Assembly: GCA_964582785.1 (NCBI GenBank)
Contig: CAZOTT010000041.1
Coordinates: 1-21,022 of the forward strand
Length of the DNA stretch: 21,022 nucleotides
Reading direction: 5' to 3'
DNA from: JAMOQA01 sp964582785
Lineage (GTDB): Bacteria > Acidobacteriota > Polarisedimenticolia > J045
A program made the position numbers and the translations under genes. Below, piece by piece: positions 12,743 through 21,022 of the stretch (its first letter is position 1; each line of letters starts with the position of its first letter). Under the pieces are notes generated by a model that had not been told where the DNA came from, ran no database searches, and saw only the letters and a list, made by a program, of their open reading frames with translations.

Positions 12743-15700
12743 CTACTCCCGGGAGCGCCGGCTCGTCAGTCCCTCGATGACCACGAAGAAGAGGGGCACG
12801 AGCAGGGTGGACAGCACCGTCGCGGCGATCATGCCCCCGAAGACGGCGGTGCCGAGGGCCTGGCGCCCGGCGGCGCCCGCCCCGGTCGCCACCACCAGCG
12901 GGAAGGTCCCCAGGATGAACGCCAGGGAGGTCATCAGGATCGGCCGGAAGCGCAGTCGCGCCGCCTCCAGGGCGGCCTCCCGCAGGGGCCGCCCCCCGCG
13001 ATGCAGCTCCATCGCGAACTCGACGATCAGGATCGCGTTCTTCGCCGCGAGGCCGACGAGGAGCACGATCCCGATCTGGGTATACACGTTGATGTCCATC
13101 CGCCGGGCGGCGACGAGCACGACCGTCCCGAGCAGCGACACCGGCACCACCAGGATGACCGCCAGGGGAACCGTCCAGCTCTCGTACTGGGCGGCCAGGA
13201 ACAGGTAGACGAAGACGATCGCCACGAGGAAGATCCCGCCGACGCCGCCCGCCGCCTTCTCCTGGAACGACAGCCCGCTCCAGGAGAACCCCATGCCCCC
13301 GGGCAGGACCCGGTTCGCGGTGTCCTCCATCACCGCCAGGGCCTGGCCGGAGGAGACCCCCGGCGCCGGCCCCCCGCTGATCAGCGCCGCGGGATACATG
13401 TTGAAGCGGCCCAGGACCTGGGGGCCGAACGCCCGCCGCACGCTGGCCACCGAGCCGATCGGGACCATCTTTCCGTGCTCGTTGCGAACCCGGATCCGGG
13501 GTACCTGGTCGGCGAACGCCCGCGCGCCCCCCTCCGCCTGGATCTTCACCTGGTAGTTCCGGCCGAAACGGGTGAAGTCGTTGACGTAGGCGCCGCCGAG
13601 GTAGGCCCCCAGGGTGCCGAAGATCTCGTCCAGGGGGATGCCCAGCGCCTTGGCCGCCTCCCGGTCGACGTCGACCAGCACCTGCGGGCTCCGGGCCCGG
13701 AAGGTGGTGTAGACGCCGGCCAGGCTGGACTGCCCTCCTGCTTCCTCCACCAGGGCCCGCGCGGTTTCCTCGAGGACGGCCGGGGGCTGTCCTTCCCGGG
13801 CCAGCACCCGCATCTCGAACCCTCCCGAGGCCCCCAGACCGGGGATCGGCGGCGGCACGAACGCCGTCCCCGTCGCCCGGTTCTCCCGGTCGAGCACGGC
13901 CCGCACCCGGCCGAGGATCGTCGCCAGGTCCTGCCCCTCCTCCTTCCCCCGCTCGTCGAACGGGAGCAGCGAGATCCAGAACGTCGCCGCGTTCGGCAGC
14001 TTCGCGCTGTCGAGCAGGGAGTATCCGCTCACGCCAACGCACGCGCGGACGCCCGGGATCGCGCGGATTTCCTGCGAGAGGGCCTGCGTCACCTCGTAGG
14101 TCCGGTCGACGGTGGCCCCCTCCGGCAGCTGGGCCGTGGCGAAGAGGTACCCGGAATCGTCCTCCGGCAGGAAGCCGGTCGGAAGGCGCCCCAGGCCCCA
14201 GACGGCGAGCACGGCCAGTACCGCGGCGGCCACGAGGCCGAGAATCGCGCGCCGCAGGATCCCGCGGACCACGGTCACGTACCCGGACGACGCGGCCTCG
14301 AACGCCCGGTTGAATGCGCGGAACGGCGCCCACGGCCGGCCGCTCCTGCGCCGGAGCAGGACCCCCGCCAGCGCGGGGCTCAGGGTCAGGGCGTTGATCG
14401 AGGAAATGACGGTCGCCCCGGAGATCGTCAGGGCGAACTGGCGGAAGATGCCCCCGGTGATCCCCCCCATGAACGCGGTCGGAACGAAGACCGCGAGGAG
14501 CACCAGGGTGGTCGCCACGACCGCTCCCGCCACTTCCTCCATCGCCGCGATCGCCGCCTCCCGCGGCGCCAGGCCCTTCTCCTGGATGTTGCGGTCCGTG
14601 TTCTCCACCACGACGATCGCGTCATCGACCACGATCCCGATCGCGAGGACCAGCCCGAAGAGCGTGATCATGTTCACGGTGAACCCGAGGGCGGCCATCA
14701 CCACGAAGGTCCCGACGAGGGACACGGGAATCGCCACCGCGGGGATCACCGTCGCCCGCCAGTCCTGCAGGAAGAGCCAGATCGTCAGGACGACCAGGAG
14801 GATCGCGACGAGGAGCGTGATCACGACCTCGTGGATCGACGCCGCGATGAACTCGGTCGTGTCCAGCCCGACCTCGTAGTGGACCCCGGCGGGAAAGCTG
14901 GCGGCCAGCTCGTCCATCCGCCGGCGCACCGCGGCCGCCACCTCCATCGCGTTGGCGCCGGGAAGCTGGTAGACCAGCAGGGCCGCGGCCGGGCGGCCGT
15001 CGTAGCGGCTGACGACCGAGTAGTCCTGGCTGCCGACCTCCACCCGCGCCACGTCCCCCAGCCGCAGCGTGCCCCCGTCTCCCCCCTGGCGGATGATGAT
15101 CCGCCGGAACTGTTCCTCGTCCGCCAGCCGTCCCCGGACCCGCACCGTGTACTCGAAGGCGGTTCCCGGCGGGGTCGGCGGCGCGCCGACCTTGCCCGCG
15201 GCGACCTGGACGTTCTGCTCGACGAGGGCGCGCCGGATATCGGACGTCGTGACCCGGTGGGCCTCCATCGCGTCCGGGTCGAGCCAGATCCGCATCGAGT
15301 AGTCGCCGGCGCCCAGCAGCGACACGCCGCCCACCCCGGGTACCCGCGCCAGCTCGTCCCGCACCCGCAGGGCGGCGAAGTTGGCCAGGAACAGGTCGTC
15401 CTTTTCCTTGTCGTCCGAGAGCAGGGCGACCAGCATGACGACGTCGGTGCTCTGCTTGCGCGTGGTGACGCCGAGCCGCGCCGCCTCCGGCGGCAGCTTC
15501 GGCACGGCGACACTGACCCGGTTCTGCACCAGCACCGCCGCCTGGTCCACGTCGGTCCCGGGCTCGAAGGTGATCGTCAGGGAGTACGAGCCGTCGGCGG
15601 CGCAGGTGGAGTTCATGTAGAGCATCCCCTCGACGCCGTTGACCTGGGACTCGATCGGCTCCGCCACCGATTCCGAGATCGCCTGGGGATCCGCCCCGGG

Positions 15701-15850
15701 ATAGACCGCGCTGACCCGCACCGTGGGGGGGGTGATGTCCGGGTACAGGGAAACGGGCAGCGAGAGCAGGGCCGCCGCACCGGCCAGGACGGTGAACAGC
15801 GCGATCACCGAGGCGAAGATCGGCCGCTCGATGAAGAACCGGCTGAACAT
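12743..15850 (-). CDS. RND multidrug efflux inner-membrane pump (AcrB/MexB-like, HAE1 family)
   Basis: The product has 1035 residues, the usual length for the family. It begins MFSRFFIERPIFASVIALF, the typical first transmembrane helix. The porter domain has PVSLYPDITPPTVRVSAVYPG and ESQVNGVEGMLYMNS. The proton relay is intact: GIVVDDAIVVVENTDR (Asp409-Asp410) in TM4, and Lys937 in GLAAKNAILIVEF in TM10. A second periplasmic half follows (PEDDSGYLFATAQLPEGA). It exchanges protons for hydrophobic or amphiphilic substrates taken from the periplasm. The start overlaps the adaptor's stop by one base (TGATG, 15852-15848), so the two are translationally coupled. Substrate range cannot be read from sequence. 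It converges with the propeller gene across 69 bp. Confidence 0.96.
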   Translation of the reverse strand: MFSRFFIERPIFASVIALFTVLAGAAALLSLPVSLYPDITPPTVRVSAVYPGADPQAISESVAEPIESQVNGVEGMLYMNSTCAADGSYSLTITFEPGTDVDQAAVLVQNRVSVAVPKLPPEAARLGVTTRKQSTDVVMLVALLSDDKEKDDLFLANFAALRVRDELARVPGVGGVSLLGAGDYSMRIWLDPDAMEAHRVTTSDIRRALVEQNVQVAAGKVGAPPTPPGTAFEYTVRVRGRLADEEQFRRIIIRQGGDGGTLRLGDVARVEVGSQDYSVVSRYDGRPAAALLVYQLPGANAMEVAAAVRRRMDELAASFPAGVHYEVGLDTTEFIAASIHEVVITLLVAILLVVLTIWLFLQDWRATVIPAVAIPVSLVGTFVVMAALGFTVNMITLFGLVLAIGIVVDDAIVVVENTDRNIQEKGLAPREAAIAAMEEVAGAVVATTLVLLAVFVPTAFMGGITGGIFRQFALTISGATVISSINALTLSPALAGVLLRRRSGRPWAPFRAFNRAFEAASSGYVTVVRGILRRAILGLVAAAVLAVLAVWGLGRLPTGFLPEDDSGYLFATAQLPEGATVDRTYEVTQALSQEIRAIPGVRACVGVSGYSLLDSAKLPNAATFWISLLPFDERGKEEGQDLATILGRVRAVLDRENRATGTAFVPPPIPGLGASGGFEMRVLAREGQPPAVLEETARALVEEAGGQSSLAGVYTTFRARSPQVLVDVDREAAKALGIPLDEIFGTLGAYLGGAYVNDFTRFGRNYQVKIQAEGGARAFADQVPRIRVRNEHGKMVPIGSVASVRRAFGPQVLGRFNMYPAALISGGPAPGVSSGQALAVMEDTANRVLPGGMGFSWSGLSFQEKAAGGVGGIFLVAIVFVYLFLAAQYESWTVPLAVILVVPVSLLGTVVLVAARRMDINVYTQIGIVLLVGLAAKNAILIVEFAMELHRGGRPLREAALEAARLRFRPILMTSLAFILGTFPLVVATGAGAAGRQALGTAVFGGMIAATVLSTLLVPLFFVVIEGLTSRRSRE

Positions 15851-17055
15851 CAGCGTTCCCCGCCCTTGCCGTCCGCCGGCTCCCGCTTCTTTTCCGCCTG
15901 CTCGATCTCGACCTCGATCCCCGGCCGCAACCGGGCGAGCCCGCGGACGACGACCCGTTCGTCCGGCTTCAGCCCCGCGGTCACCACCCGCATCGTGCCG
16001 TCCCGGGGGCCGGTCCGGATGTCGCGGCGGGCAACCTTTCCGTCCTTTTCCACCACGTACACGAAGGAGCCCACCTGGTCGGTGCCCAGGGCCACCTCCG
16101 GCACCAGGAGGGCGTTCTCGATCGTCCGCACCGGGACCCGCCCCCGGGCGAACGCTCCGTCGACGAGAATCCCGCCCGGGTTGGCGAGGGAGGCCCGCAC
16201 CCGGATCGTCCCGGTCTCCCGGTCCACGGCGGTATCCATCCAGGTGATCCGGCCTTCCCGGGTGAACTTCTCCTCCCCGGCCAGGGCGAGATGGATCGGC
16301 GGGCCCTCGGTCGCCTCGCGCCCCGCGGCGGCGGCGGCCTGGAGTTCTTCCTTGAGCCGGACGAGAGACCGCTCGTCCAGGCTGAAGTAGAAGTCCATCG
16401 GGTCCACCTGCCGCACGACGGCGAGGACCGTCGGCTGGCCCTGGCCGACCAGGTTCCCCTCGTGCACCAGGGCGCGGTCGATGACCCCGTCGATCGGGGA
16501 CCTCACCTCCGTGAAGGAGCGGTCCAGCCGGACGGCCTCCAGGTGCGCCTCCGCGGCAGCCACGCTCGCCCGGGCCTTGTCCCGCTCCGCCACCGCCCGC
16601 AGGTAGTCCAGCTCGCTGACCGCGTTCTCGTGCCAGGCATCCTCCCGCCGCGCCAGCTCGTTCTCCGCGTACTTCAGCGCGGCCCGCGCGGCCAGCAGGT
16701 CGGCTTCCGCGCCGTGCACCGCGGCGTCGTACGCCCGGGGATCGATCGTGAACAGCAGCTGGCCGGCCCGGACCCGCTGGCCGTCACGGAAGTGAACCTT
16801 CCGCAGGTACCCGGCAACCCGGGCCCGGACCTCGACGGTCTTCGAGGCGGAAAGCCTCCCGGTGAAGGTCTCGTAGACGGTGACGTCCTTCCGCACCGGC
16901 GTCGCCACCTGGACCCGCGGGGGCGGCGGCGGCGCGTACCGGTTGCCTCCGCCACCGCAGCCCGCCGCGCCGATGACGGCGAGGATGCCCAGCACGATCC
17001 CGGGGCCGACCGGGTTCCGGGCGCCCGGGCCCGCTGCGTTCCGGGTTCTCTTCAT
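15850..17055 (-). CDS. RND efflux periplasmic adaptor (membrane fusion protein, lipoprotein)
   Basis: The product has 401 residues. The start at 17055 is chosen for GAGGAG about 8 bases upstream and a lipoprotein signal with lipobox IGAAGC (Cys33); the long in-frame extension upstream lies in the preceding gene. Domains: beta-barrel/lipoyl half VEVRARVAGYLRKVHF then DGQRVRAGQLLFTIDPRAY (about residues 80-125); alpha-helical hairpin rich in Ala/Glu/Arg (about 125-185); second lipoyl half SPIDGVIDRALVHEGNLVG; then beta-barrel and membrane-proximal domains to the highly charged tail (EQAEKKREPADGKGGER). It bridges the RND pump to the outer-membrane channel. The start overlaps the outer-membrane factor stop (ATGA, 17055-17052). 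Confidence 0.94.
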   Translation of the reverse strand: MKRTRNAAGPGARNPVGPGIVLGILAVIGAAGCGGGGNRYAPPPPPRVQVATPVRKDVTVYETFTGRLSASKTVEVRARVAGYLRKVHFRDGQRVRAGQLLFTIDPRAYDAAVHGAEADLLAARAALKYAENELARREDAWHENAVSELDYLRAVAERDKARASVAAAEAHLEAVRLDRSFTEVRSPIDGVIDRALVHEGNLVGQGQPTVLAVVRQVDPMDFYFSLDERSLVRLKEELQAAAAAGREATEGPPIHLALAGEEKFTREGRITWMDTAVDRETGTIRVRASLANPGGILVDGAFARGRVPVRTIENALLVPEVALGTDQVGSFVYVVEKDGKVARRDIRTGPRDGTMRVVTAGLKPDERVVVRGLARLRPGIEVEIEQAEKKREPADGKGGER

Positions 17056-18490
17056 TGCTCGTTCTCCTCGCCGGCGGCGGGGGCCAGCCAGCCGCCCCCG
17101 AGGGCGCGGTAGAGATCGACGAGCGCCGCCGCCGCATCCCCCCGCGCCCCCGCGGAGTCGATCACCGCGCGGAACGAAGCCTGCTCGGCGTCGAGGGTCG
17201 CCAGGTAGTCGGACAGGCCGTCCCGGTACAGCACCCGGGAAAGGTGCAGCGTCCGGGCGGCGATCTTCTCCGCGTGGGCCATCGCCTTCGCCCGGTTGCG
17301 GCTCTCCCGCCAGGTGACCAGGGCATCTTCCACCTCGCGGATCGCCACGAGGACCGTCTTCTCCCAGGTGGCCAGGGCCTGTTCCACCCGGGCCCGTTCC
17401 CCCTCGACGCGGGCCCGGATCTGTCCGCCCTCGAAGATGCGCCACCGCAGCGGCGCCTCCACCTTCCACGAGAAGCTGTCCGCGTCGAGCAGGTCACCGA
17501 CCTGGGCGGAGGAAGCCCCGATGAATCCCCGCAGGGAAAGGGAGGGGTAGAGGTCCGCCAGGGCGACTCCCACCTTCGCGGTGCGCGCCGCCAGTTCCCG
17601 CTCGGCGGCAATCACGTCGGGACGGCGCCGCAGCAGGTCCGCGGGCACGCCTGCGTCCGGGTCCAGGTCCGGCACCGGCACGGGCCGGTCGGGAAACTCC
17701 AGCCGGAACTCCGAGGGCGTCTCTCCCAGCAGCACGGCAAGGGCATGGCGGTTCCGCGCGATGTGGGCCCGGAGTTTCGGCAGGGTGGCCAGGGACGAGG
17801 CGAGCACCCGCTCCGACTGCGCCACCTCCAGGTCCGAGACGAGCCCGTGGCGGCGGCGTGCCCGGTTCAGCTCCAGGGGTCCCGCTGGATCGCGATCGCC
17901 TCCCGGGCCCGCCGGAGCTGCCGGTCCGCCGTCCACCCGGCCAGGTAGAGCCGGGCCGCTTCCGCCGTCACCGCCAGCAGGACGCCCTGCCGGTCCGCCT
18001 CGGTCACCTGGAGGGACGCCTCGGCAGCCTCCACCGAGCGGCGGATCTTGCCGAACAGGTCGATTTCCCAGGTGACGTCCGCGCCGAGGGAGAACGAATT
18101 CTCGGCCGGGCCGTCTCCCGAGTCTTCCCGCGAGGCCGAGGCCTTGGCGGCTGCGGCGGGCTGCCGCTCGCCGATCGCGGCCCGGAGCATCGCCCGGGCC
18201 TCCCGGACGCGCGCCACCGCGATCCGCAGGTCGTGGTTCCGCTCCCGGGCTTCCCGCACGACCCGGTCCAGGCCCGGGTCGTCGAACACCGTCCACCATT
18301 CCTCGAGGGAGGGAGGCCGGGCGGGGACCCCCGCCCCTTCCGCCGGCGGCGCCTCCTCGGCATACCGCTCCGGCAGGGAGGTCCGCGGTGGAACGTAGTC
18401 CGGGCCGACGGTGATGCACCCCGTGACCAGGACACCCGCCAGGATCCCCGCGCCCGCCAGCCAGCTACCCCGGCCGGCCATGCTGCCCAT
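17052..18490 (-). pseudogene. RND efflux outer-membrane factor (NodT/OprM-like lipoprotein), frameshifted
   Basis: Two reading frames together make one channel protein. The N-terminal part (18490 to about 17880) has an ATG at 18490 with AGGAG 5 bases upstream, a lipobox LVTGC (Cys25), then ITVGPDYVPP, WWTVFDDPGLDRVV and WEIDLFGKIRRSVEAAEAS, typical of the NodT family. It reads through RRAREAIAIQRDPWS and stops at 17867. The C-terminal part continues in the next frame: LELNRARRRHGLVSDLEVAQ, LLRRRPDVIAAERELAA, SWKVEAPLRWRIFEGGQ and GLSDYLATLDAEQ. Adding one C to the CCCC run on the minus strand (17879-17876) joins them into a normal 479-residue protein. Either a true one-base deletion (leaving the pump without its channel), a phase-variable tract, or a sequencing or assembly error. 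Both halves look well conserved, which favours error or recent loss. Confidence 0.88.
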
Positions 18491-18599
18491 GCACACTCCT
18501 CGGGGGCCCGACCGGTCCCGGTCCCGGGATCCCTCGCCCCCATGCCCGCCACGAACCCCTCCGTGCCGCCCCGGCCCGGTGGGAGATCCATCGCGCCGT

Positions 18600-18618
18600 C
18601 CTGCCGCCCGGCGGCAGG
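18600..18618. promoter_or_regulatory. 19-bp palindrome in the efflux operon leader, candidate operator
   Basis: CCTGCCGCC-C-GGCGGCAGG is a perfect dyad with 9-base arms around one central base. It lies 22-40 bases downstream of the proposed -10 element of the efflux operon and 110 bases before its first start codon. The position fits a repressor site. A one-base loop makes an RNA hairpin less natural than a DNA operator. No cognate regulator gene is next to it. Confidence 0.4.
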
Positions 18619-18639
18619 GACGCCGCGGGGCCCGGGGAG

Positions 18640-18667
18640 CATATACGATGCCCGGGTCCGGTGAGAA
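18640..18667 (-). promoter_or_regulatory. possible promoter of the efflux operon
   Basis: On the minus strand TTCTCA (18667-18662) and TATATG (18645-18640) are spaced by 16 bases. Four of six positions match in each box. This is the most AT-rich spot in the 365-bp divergent region 18491-18855. The rest of that region shows only the palindrome, a weaker plus-strand promoter and GC-rich filler. Confidence 0.35.
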
Positions 18668-18748
18668 GCACGGGAGGTTGTCACCCCTCCCCCGGGACCC
18701 GCCCCGCGGCCATCCGGACCTGCCCGCCGCGGACCCTTCCCTTCCACG

Positions 18749-18779
18749 TTTTCACCGGGCGGCGCCGCCGTGGTACCTT
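18749..18779 (+). promoter_or_regulatory. possible promoter of acs
   Basis: TTTTCA (18749-18754) and TACCTT (18774-18779) are separated by 19 bases (or TTTCAC with 18). It resembles the -10 of the regulator gene (TACGTT). The spacing is long and the match modest. It would place the start of transcription about 70 bases before the acs start codon. Confidence 0.28.
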
Positions 18780-18855
18780 CAACGGCCTCGCGCGAACCGC
18801 GCCCCACCGGGTCCGCGCCCTCCCCGGCCGGGCCCGGCACGAACCGGAGCCGACC

Positions 18856-20814
18856 ATGACCGACCAGCCCCGCGAGTCCGCCGTCTACCCCGTCAAGCCC
18901 GAGATCGCCCGCCGCGCCCATGTTCCTTCCCTGGAGGAGTACCGGCGGCTGTACCGCCTCTCCCTCGACGACCCGGAGACCTTCTGGGCCCGCCAGGCGG
19001 AAATCCTCGACTGGTTCTTCCCCTGGCGGTCGGTCCTCGACCACGACTACGAGAACGTCGACTTCGCCTGGTACCTGGGCGGGCGGCTGAACGCCTGCTT
19101 CAACTGCGTCGACCGGCACCTGGCGGAGCGCGGGGACCAGGCGGCGATCATCTGGGCCAGGGACGAGCCCGGCGAGTACGAGCGGATCACCTACCGGCAG
19201 CTCAAGCACGCGGTCTGCCGGGTGGCGAACGTCCTGCGGCACCACGGGGTGCGGCGGGGCGACAGGGTCTGCATCTACATGCCGATGATCCCCCAGCTCG
19301 CCTACGCCATGCTCGCCTGTGCCCGGATCGGCGCGGTGCACTCGATCGTCTTCGGCGGATTCAGCGCCGAGGCGCTCCGGGACCGGATCCTCGACGCGGG
19401 AGCCCGGGTGGTGATCACCGCCAACGAGGGCCTCCGTGGCGGGCGCCGGATCCCCCTCAAGGAAACCGTCGACCGGGCGGTCGAGGGGCTCGATCTCGTC
19501 GAGACGGTTCTCGTCGCCCGCCGGACCGGGGCCGACACCCCGATGACGCCGGGCAGGGACCACTGGCTGGACGAGGAGTGCCGCAGGCAGCGGTCCACGG
19601 CCACCTACGAGCACATGGGGGCGGAGGACCCCCTGTTCATCCTCTACACGTCGGGATCGACCGGGAAGCCCAAGGGGGTGCTCCACACTACCGGGGGCTA
19701 CCTGGTCTACGCCGCCCTCACCCACCGGCTGGTCTTCGACTACCACCCGGGGGATGTCCACTTCTGCGCGGCCGACATCGGCTGGATCACCGGTCACTCG
19801 TACATCATCTACGGCCCGCTGGCGAACGGCGCGACCACGGTGATGTTCGAGTCGGTCCCGACCTGGCCCGATCCCGGGCGGTACTGGCGGATCGTGGACG
19901 ACCTCGGGGTGAACATCTTCTACACCGCTCCCACCGCCCTCAGGACCATCGCCCGGGCCGGGGACGAACCGGTCCGCCGCTACTCGCGGAAGACACTGCG
20001 GATCCTCGGCACGGTGGGCGAGCCGATCGACCCGGAAACGTGGCGCTGGTACCACGACGTCGTCGGCGAGGGACGCTGCGCCGTCGTCGACACCTGGTGG
20101 CAGACGGAGACCGGCGGGATCATGATCGCGCCCCTGCCGGGAGCCACCCCGCTGAAGCCGGGTTCCGCCACCCTCCCCTTCTTCGGGGTGCGGCCGGTGC
20201 TGGTCGACGACGAGGGGAACGTCCTCGAGGGGAACGAGGTCTCCGGCAACCTCTGCATCGAGCGCACCTGGCCCGGCCAGGCCCGGACCGTCTACGGCGA
20301 CCACGAGCGGTTCCGCGAGACCTACTTCACCCGCTTCCCCGGCCTGTACTTCACCGGCGACGGCTGCTACCGGGACCGGGACGGCTACTACTGGATCACC
20401 GGCCGCGTGGACGACGTGATCAACGTCAGCGGCCACCGCCTCGGCACGGCGGAGATCGAGTCGGCCCTGGTCGCCCACGAGGCGGTGGCCGAGGCCGCCG
20501 TGGTCGGCTTTCCCCACGAGATCAAGGGGCAGGGGATCTTCGCCTGGGTGGTCCCCGCCGCGGACGCCGCGGAGCAGGACGCGGCCGAGCTGGTCGGCTC
20601 CCTGAAACAGCAGGTCCGCCACGTGATCGGCCCGGTGGCGGTGCCCGACGTGGTGCTCGTCGTGCCCGGCCTGCCCAAGACCCGCAGCGGAAAGGTGATG
20701 CGCCGGATCCTGCGCCGCATCGCCGCCGGCGAGTACGGCGACATGGGAAACGTCTCCACCCTCGCCGACCCGAGCATCGTCGAGACCCTGGTGGAACTCC
20801 GCCGGCGCACCTGA
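18856..20814 (+). CDS. acs: acetyl-CoA synthetase (AMP-forming acetate-CoA ligase)
   Basis: The product has 652 residues, the normal Acs length. The ATG at 18856 has GGAG about 7 bases upstream and gives the usual N-terminus; a longer in-frame opening to 18661 has no family similarity. It converts acetate, ATP and CoA to acetyl-CoA via acetyl-AMP in the cytoplasm. Motifs seen: ATP/AMP loop YTSGSTGKPKG (264-274); WITGHSY; DTWWQTETGG with the Trp pair at 414-415, one of which limits the pocket to short acyl groups, favouring acetate; YFTGDGCYRD; ITGRVDDVINVSGHRLGTAEIE at the domain hinge; and PKTRSGK with Lys613, the conserved catalytic lysine that is acetylated in known Acs enzymes. No Pat/CobB partner is in the window. 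It diverges from the efflux operon and converges with ssrA. Confidence 0.97.
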   Translation: MTDQPRESAVYPVKPEIARRAHVPSLEEYRRLYRLSLDDPETFWARQAEILDWFFPWRSVLDHDYENVDFAWYLGGRLNACFNCVDRHLAERGDQAAIIWARDEPGEYERITYRQLKHAVCRVANVLRHHGVRRGDRVCIYMPMIPQLAYAMLACARIGAVHSIVFGGFSAEALRDRILDAGARVVITANEGLRGGRRIPLKETVDRAVEGLDLVETVLVARRTGADTPMTPGRDHWLDEECRRQRSTATYEHMGAEDPLFILYTSGSTGKPKGVLHTTGGYLVYAALTHRLVFDYHPGDVHFCAADIGWITGHSYIIYGPLANGATTVMFESVPTWPDPGRYWRIVDDLGVNIFYTAPTALRTIARAGDEPVRRYSRKTLRILGTVGEPIDPETWRWYHDVVGEGRCAVVDTWWQTETGGIMIAPLPGATPLKPGSATLPFFGVRPVLVDDEGNVLEGNEVSGNLCIERTWPGQARTVYGDHERFRETYFTRFPGLYFTGDGCYRDRDGYYWITGRVDDVINVSGHRLGTAEIESALVAHEAVAEAAVVGFPHEIKGQGIFAWVVPAADAAEQDAAELVGSLKQQVRHVIGPVAVPDVVLVVPGLPKTRSGKVMRRILRRIAAGEYGDMGNVSTLADPSIVETLVELRRRT

Positions 20815-20838
20815 TCGGCCCGTCGCCCCGGGCCGCCG

Positions 20839-20865
20839 GGACCCGGGACACGGGCCCGCGGGTCC
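20839..20865 (+). terminator. weak hairpin after acs
   Basis: GGACCCG (20839-20845) and CGGGTCC (20859-20865) can pair across a 13-base GC-rich loop, 25 bases after the acs stop. It is followed by a pyrimidine stretch (TCCTCTTCC) but no T-run, so intrinsic termination is doubtful. Confidence 0.22.
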
Positions 20866-20873
20866 TCCTCTTC

Positions 20874-20890
20874 CGGGGGTTCACCCCCCG
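20874..20890. terminator. compact hairpin between convergent acs and ssrA
   Basis: CGGGGG (20874-20879) and CCCCCG (20885-20890) enclose TTCAC. It is midway between the two convergent transcripts and could act on both. No U-tract is seen on either strand, so the call rests on position and symmetry. Confidence 0.3.
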
Positions 20891-20967
20891 CTGCGCCCGT
20901 CCCGCCCGCGGCGGAGCAGTCGTTCCGCCAGTTCCAGGGCGTCCACCGGCCAGAAGCGTTCCGGGCG

Positions 20968-21022
20968 TGGTGGAGGCGGCGGGAATCGAACCCGCGTCCG
21001 AGGACGGTCCGCGACGGGCATC
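20968..21022 (-). ncRNA. ssrA: tmRNA (ssrA), 3' end only, cut by the window edge
   Basis: On the minus strand the DNA reads CTCGGACGCGGGTTCGATTC and then CCGCCGCCTCCACCA, the hallmark tmRNA 3' end. It has a five-pair T stem (GCGGG/CCCGC) with loop TTCGATT, the 3' strand of the acceptor stem, and an encoded CCA ending at 20968. The GGACGCGGGTTCGA block is characteristic of tmRNA and not of an ordinary tRNA. The tag-peptide reading frame and 5' half lie beyond 21022. The product rescues stalled ribosomes together with SmpB. Confidence 0.92.

Noticed and set aside
13001..16390. A long plus-strand open frame antisense to the RND pump and adaptor genes.
   Set aside because: His/Arg/Asp-rich translation with no domain, fully explained as a shadow of the pump's coding strand.
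17052..18490. Two separate outer-membrane genes.
   Set aside because: Each half carries only the N- or C-terminal half of one NodT-type channel; joined they have the normal length and order.
18004..20622. A long minus-strand open frame antisense to acs.
   Set aside because: It is the complement of a well-supported acetyl-CoA synthetase and shows no family features.
20968..21022. An ordinary tRNA gene end.
   Set aside because: The T-arm, the GGACGCGGGTTCGA block and the CTCCACCA end match tmRNA, and no anticodon arm precedes the T-arm in the visible part.

Overview
This window is about 21 kb of very GC-rich DNA. It is bacterial and almost certainly from a Gram-negative (two-membrane) organism, because it carries a complete tripartite RND efflux operon with lipoprotein signals, and a tmRNA 3' end. 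I cannot assign a phylum: the GC content and gene style fit several high-GC groups (Acidobacteriota, Myxococcota and others), but no marker here is decisive.

Left half (1-12,673): one gene of 9.9 kb on the minus strand (29-9937) encodes a Sec-signal, 3302-residue RHS/YD-repeat protein. It is built as two RHS modules in series, then a single RHS core domain ending in DPTGL, then a 325-residue variable C-terminal tip with a paired His/Glu motif. This is the layout of a polymorphic toxin. Just past its stop codon the first five codons of another minus-strand gene, with a strong ribosome-binding site, run off the window edge, which is where an immunity gene would lie. Facing away from the RHS gene is a plus-strand pair with a 4-base stop/start overlap: an XRE-type HTH-TPR regulator (10,557-11,762) and a secreted beta-propeller-like protein (11,759-12,673).

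The 619-bp divergent intergenic region is the most unusual part. It holds eleven head-to-tail 23-bp repeats (10,209-10,462). Units at the two ends of the array carry perfect ACCCGC-N3-GCGGGT dyads, while the interior units are degenerate. The array abuts a TTGACA promoter for the regulator. The RHS mRNA leader also has a 22-bp stem-loop whose three imperfect pairs are all G-U wobbles on the sense strand only, and its ribosome-binding site partly copies one arm of that stem. My working model is a regulated toxin locus: HTH-TPR regulator, operator array, structured leader, giant secreted RHS toxin, off-window immunity gene, and a secreted accessory protein. The functional links are inference.

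Right half (12,743-21,022): a minus-strand efflux operon in the order outer-membrane factor, periplasmic adaptor, inner-membrane RND pump, with overlapping stop/start codons. The outer-membrane factor gene is broken by an apparent one-base loss in a short G/C run (17,876-17,879). A 19-bp palindrome lies in the operon's leader. Divergent from it is an intact acetyl-CoA synthetase (18,856-20,814), and at the right edge, convergent with it, the 3' end of ssrA (tmRNA).
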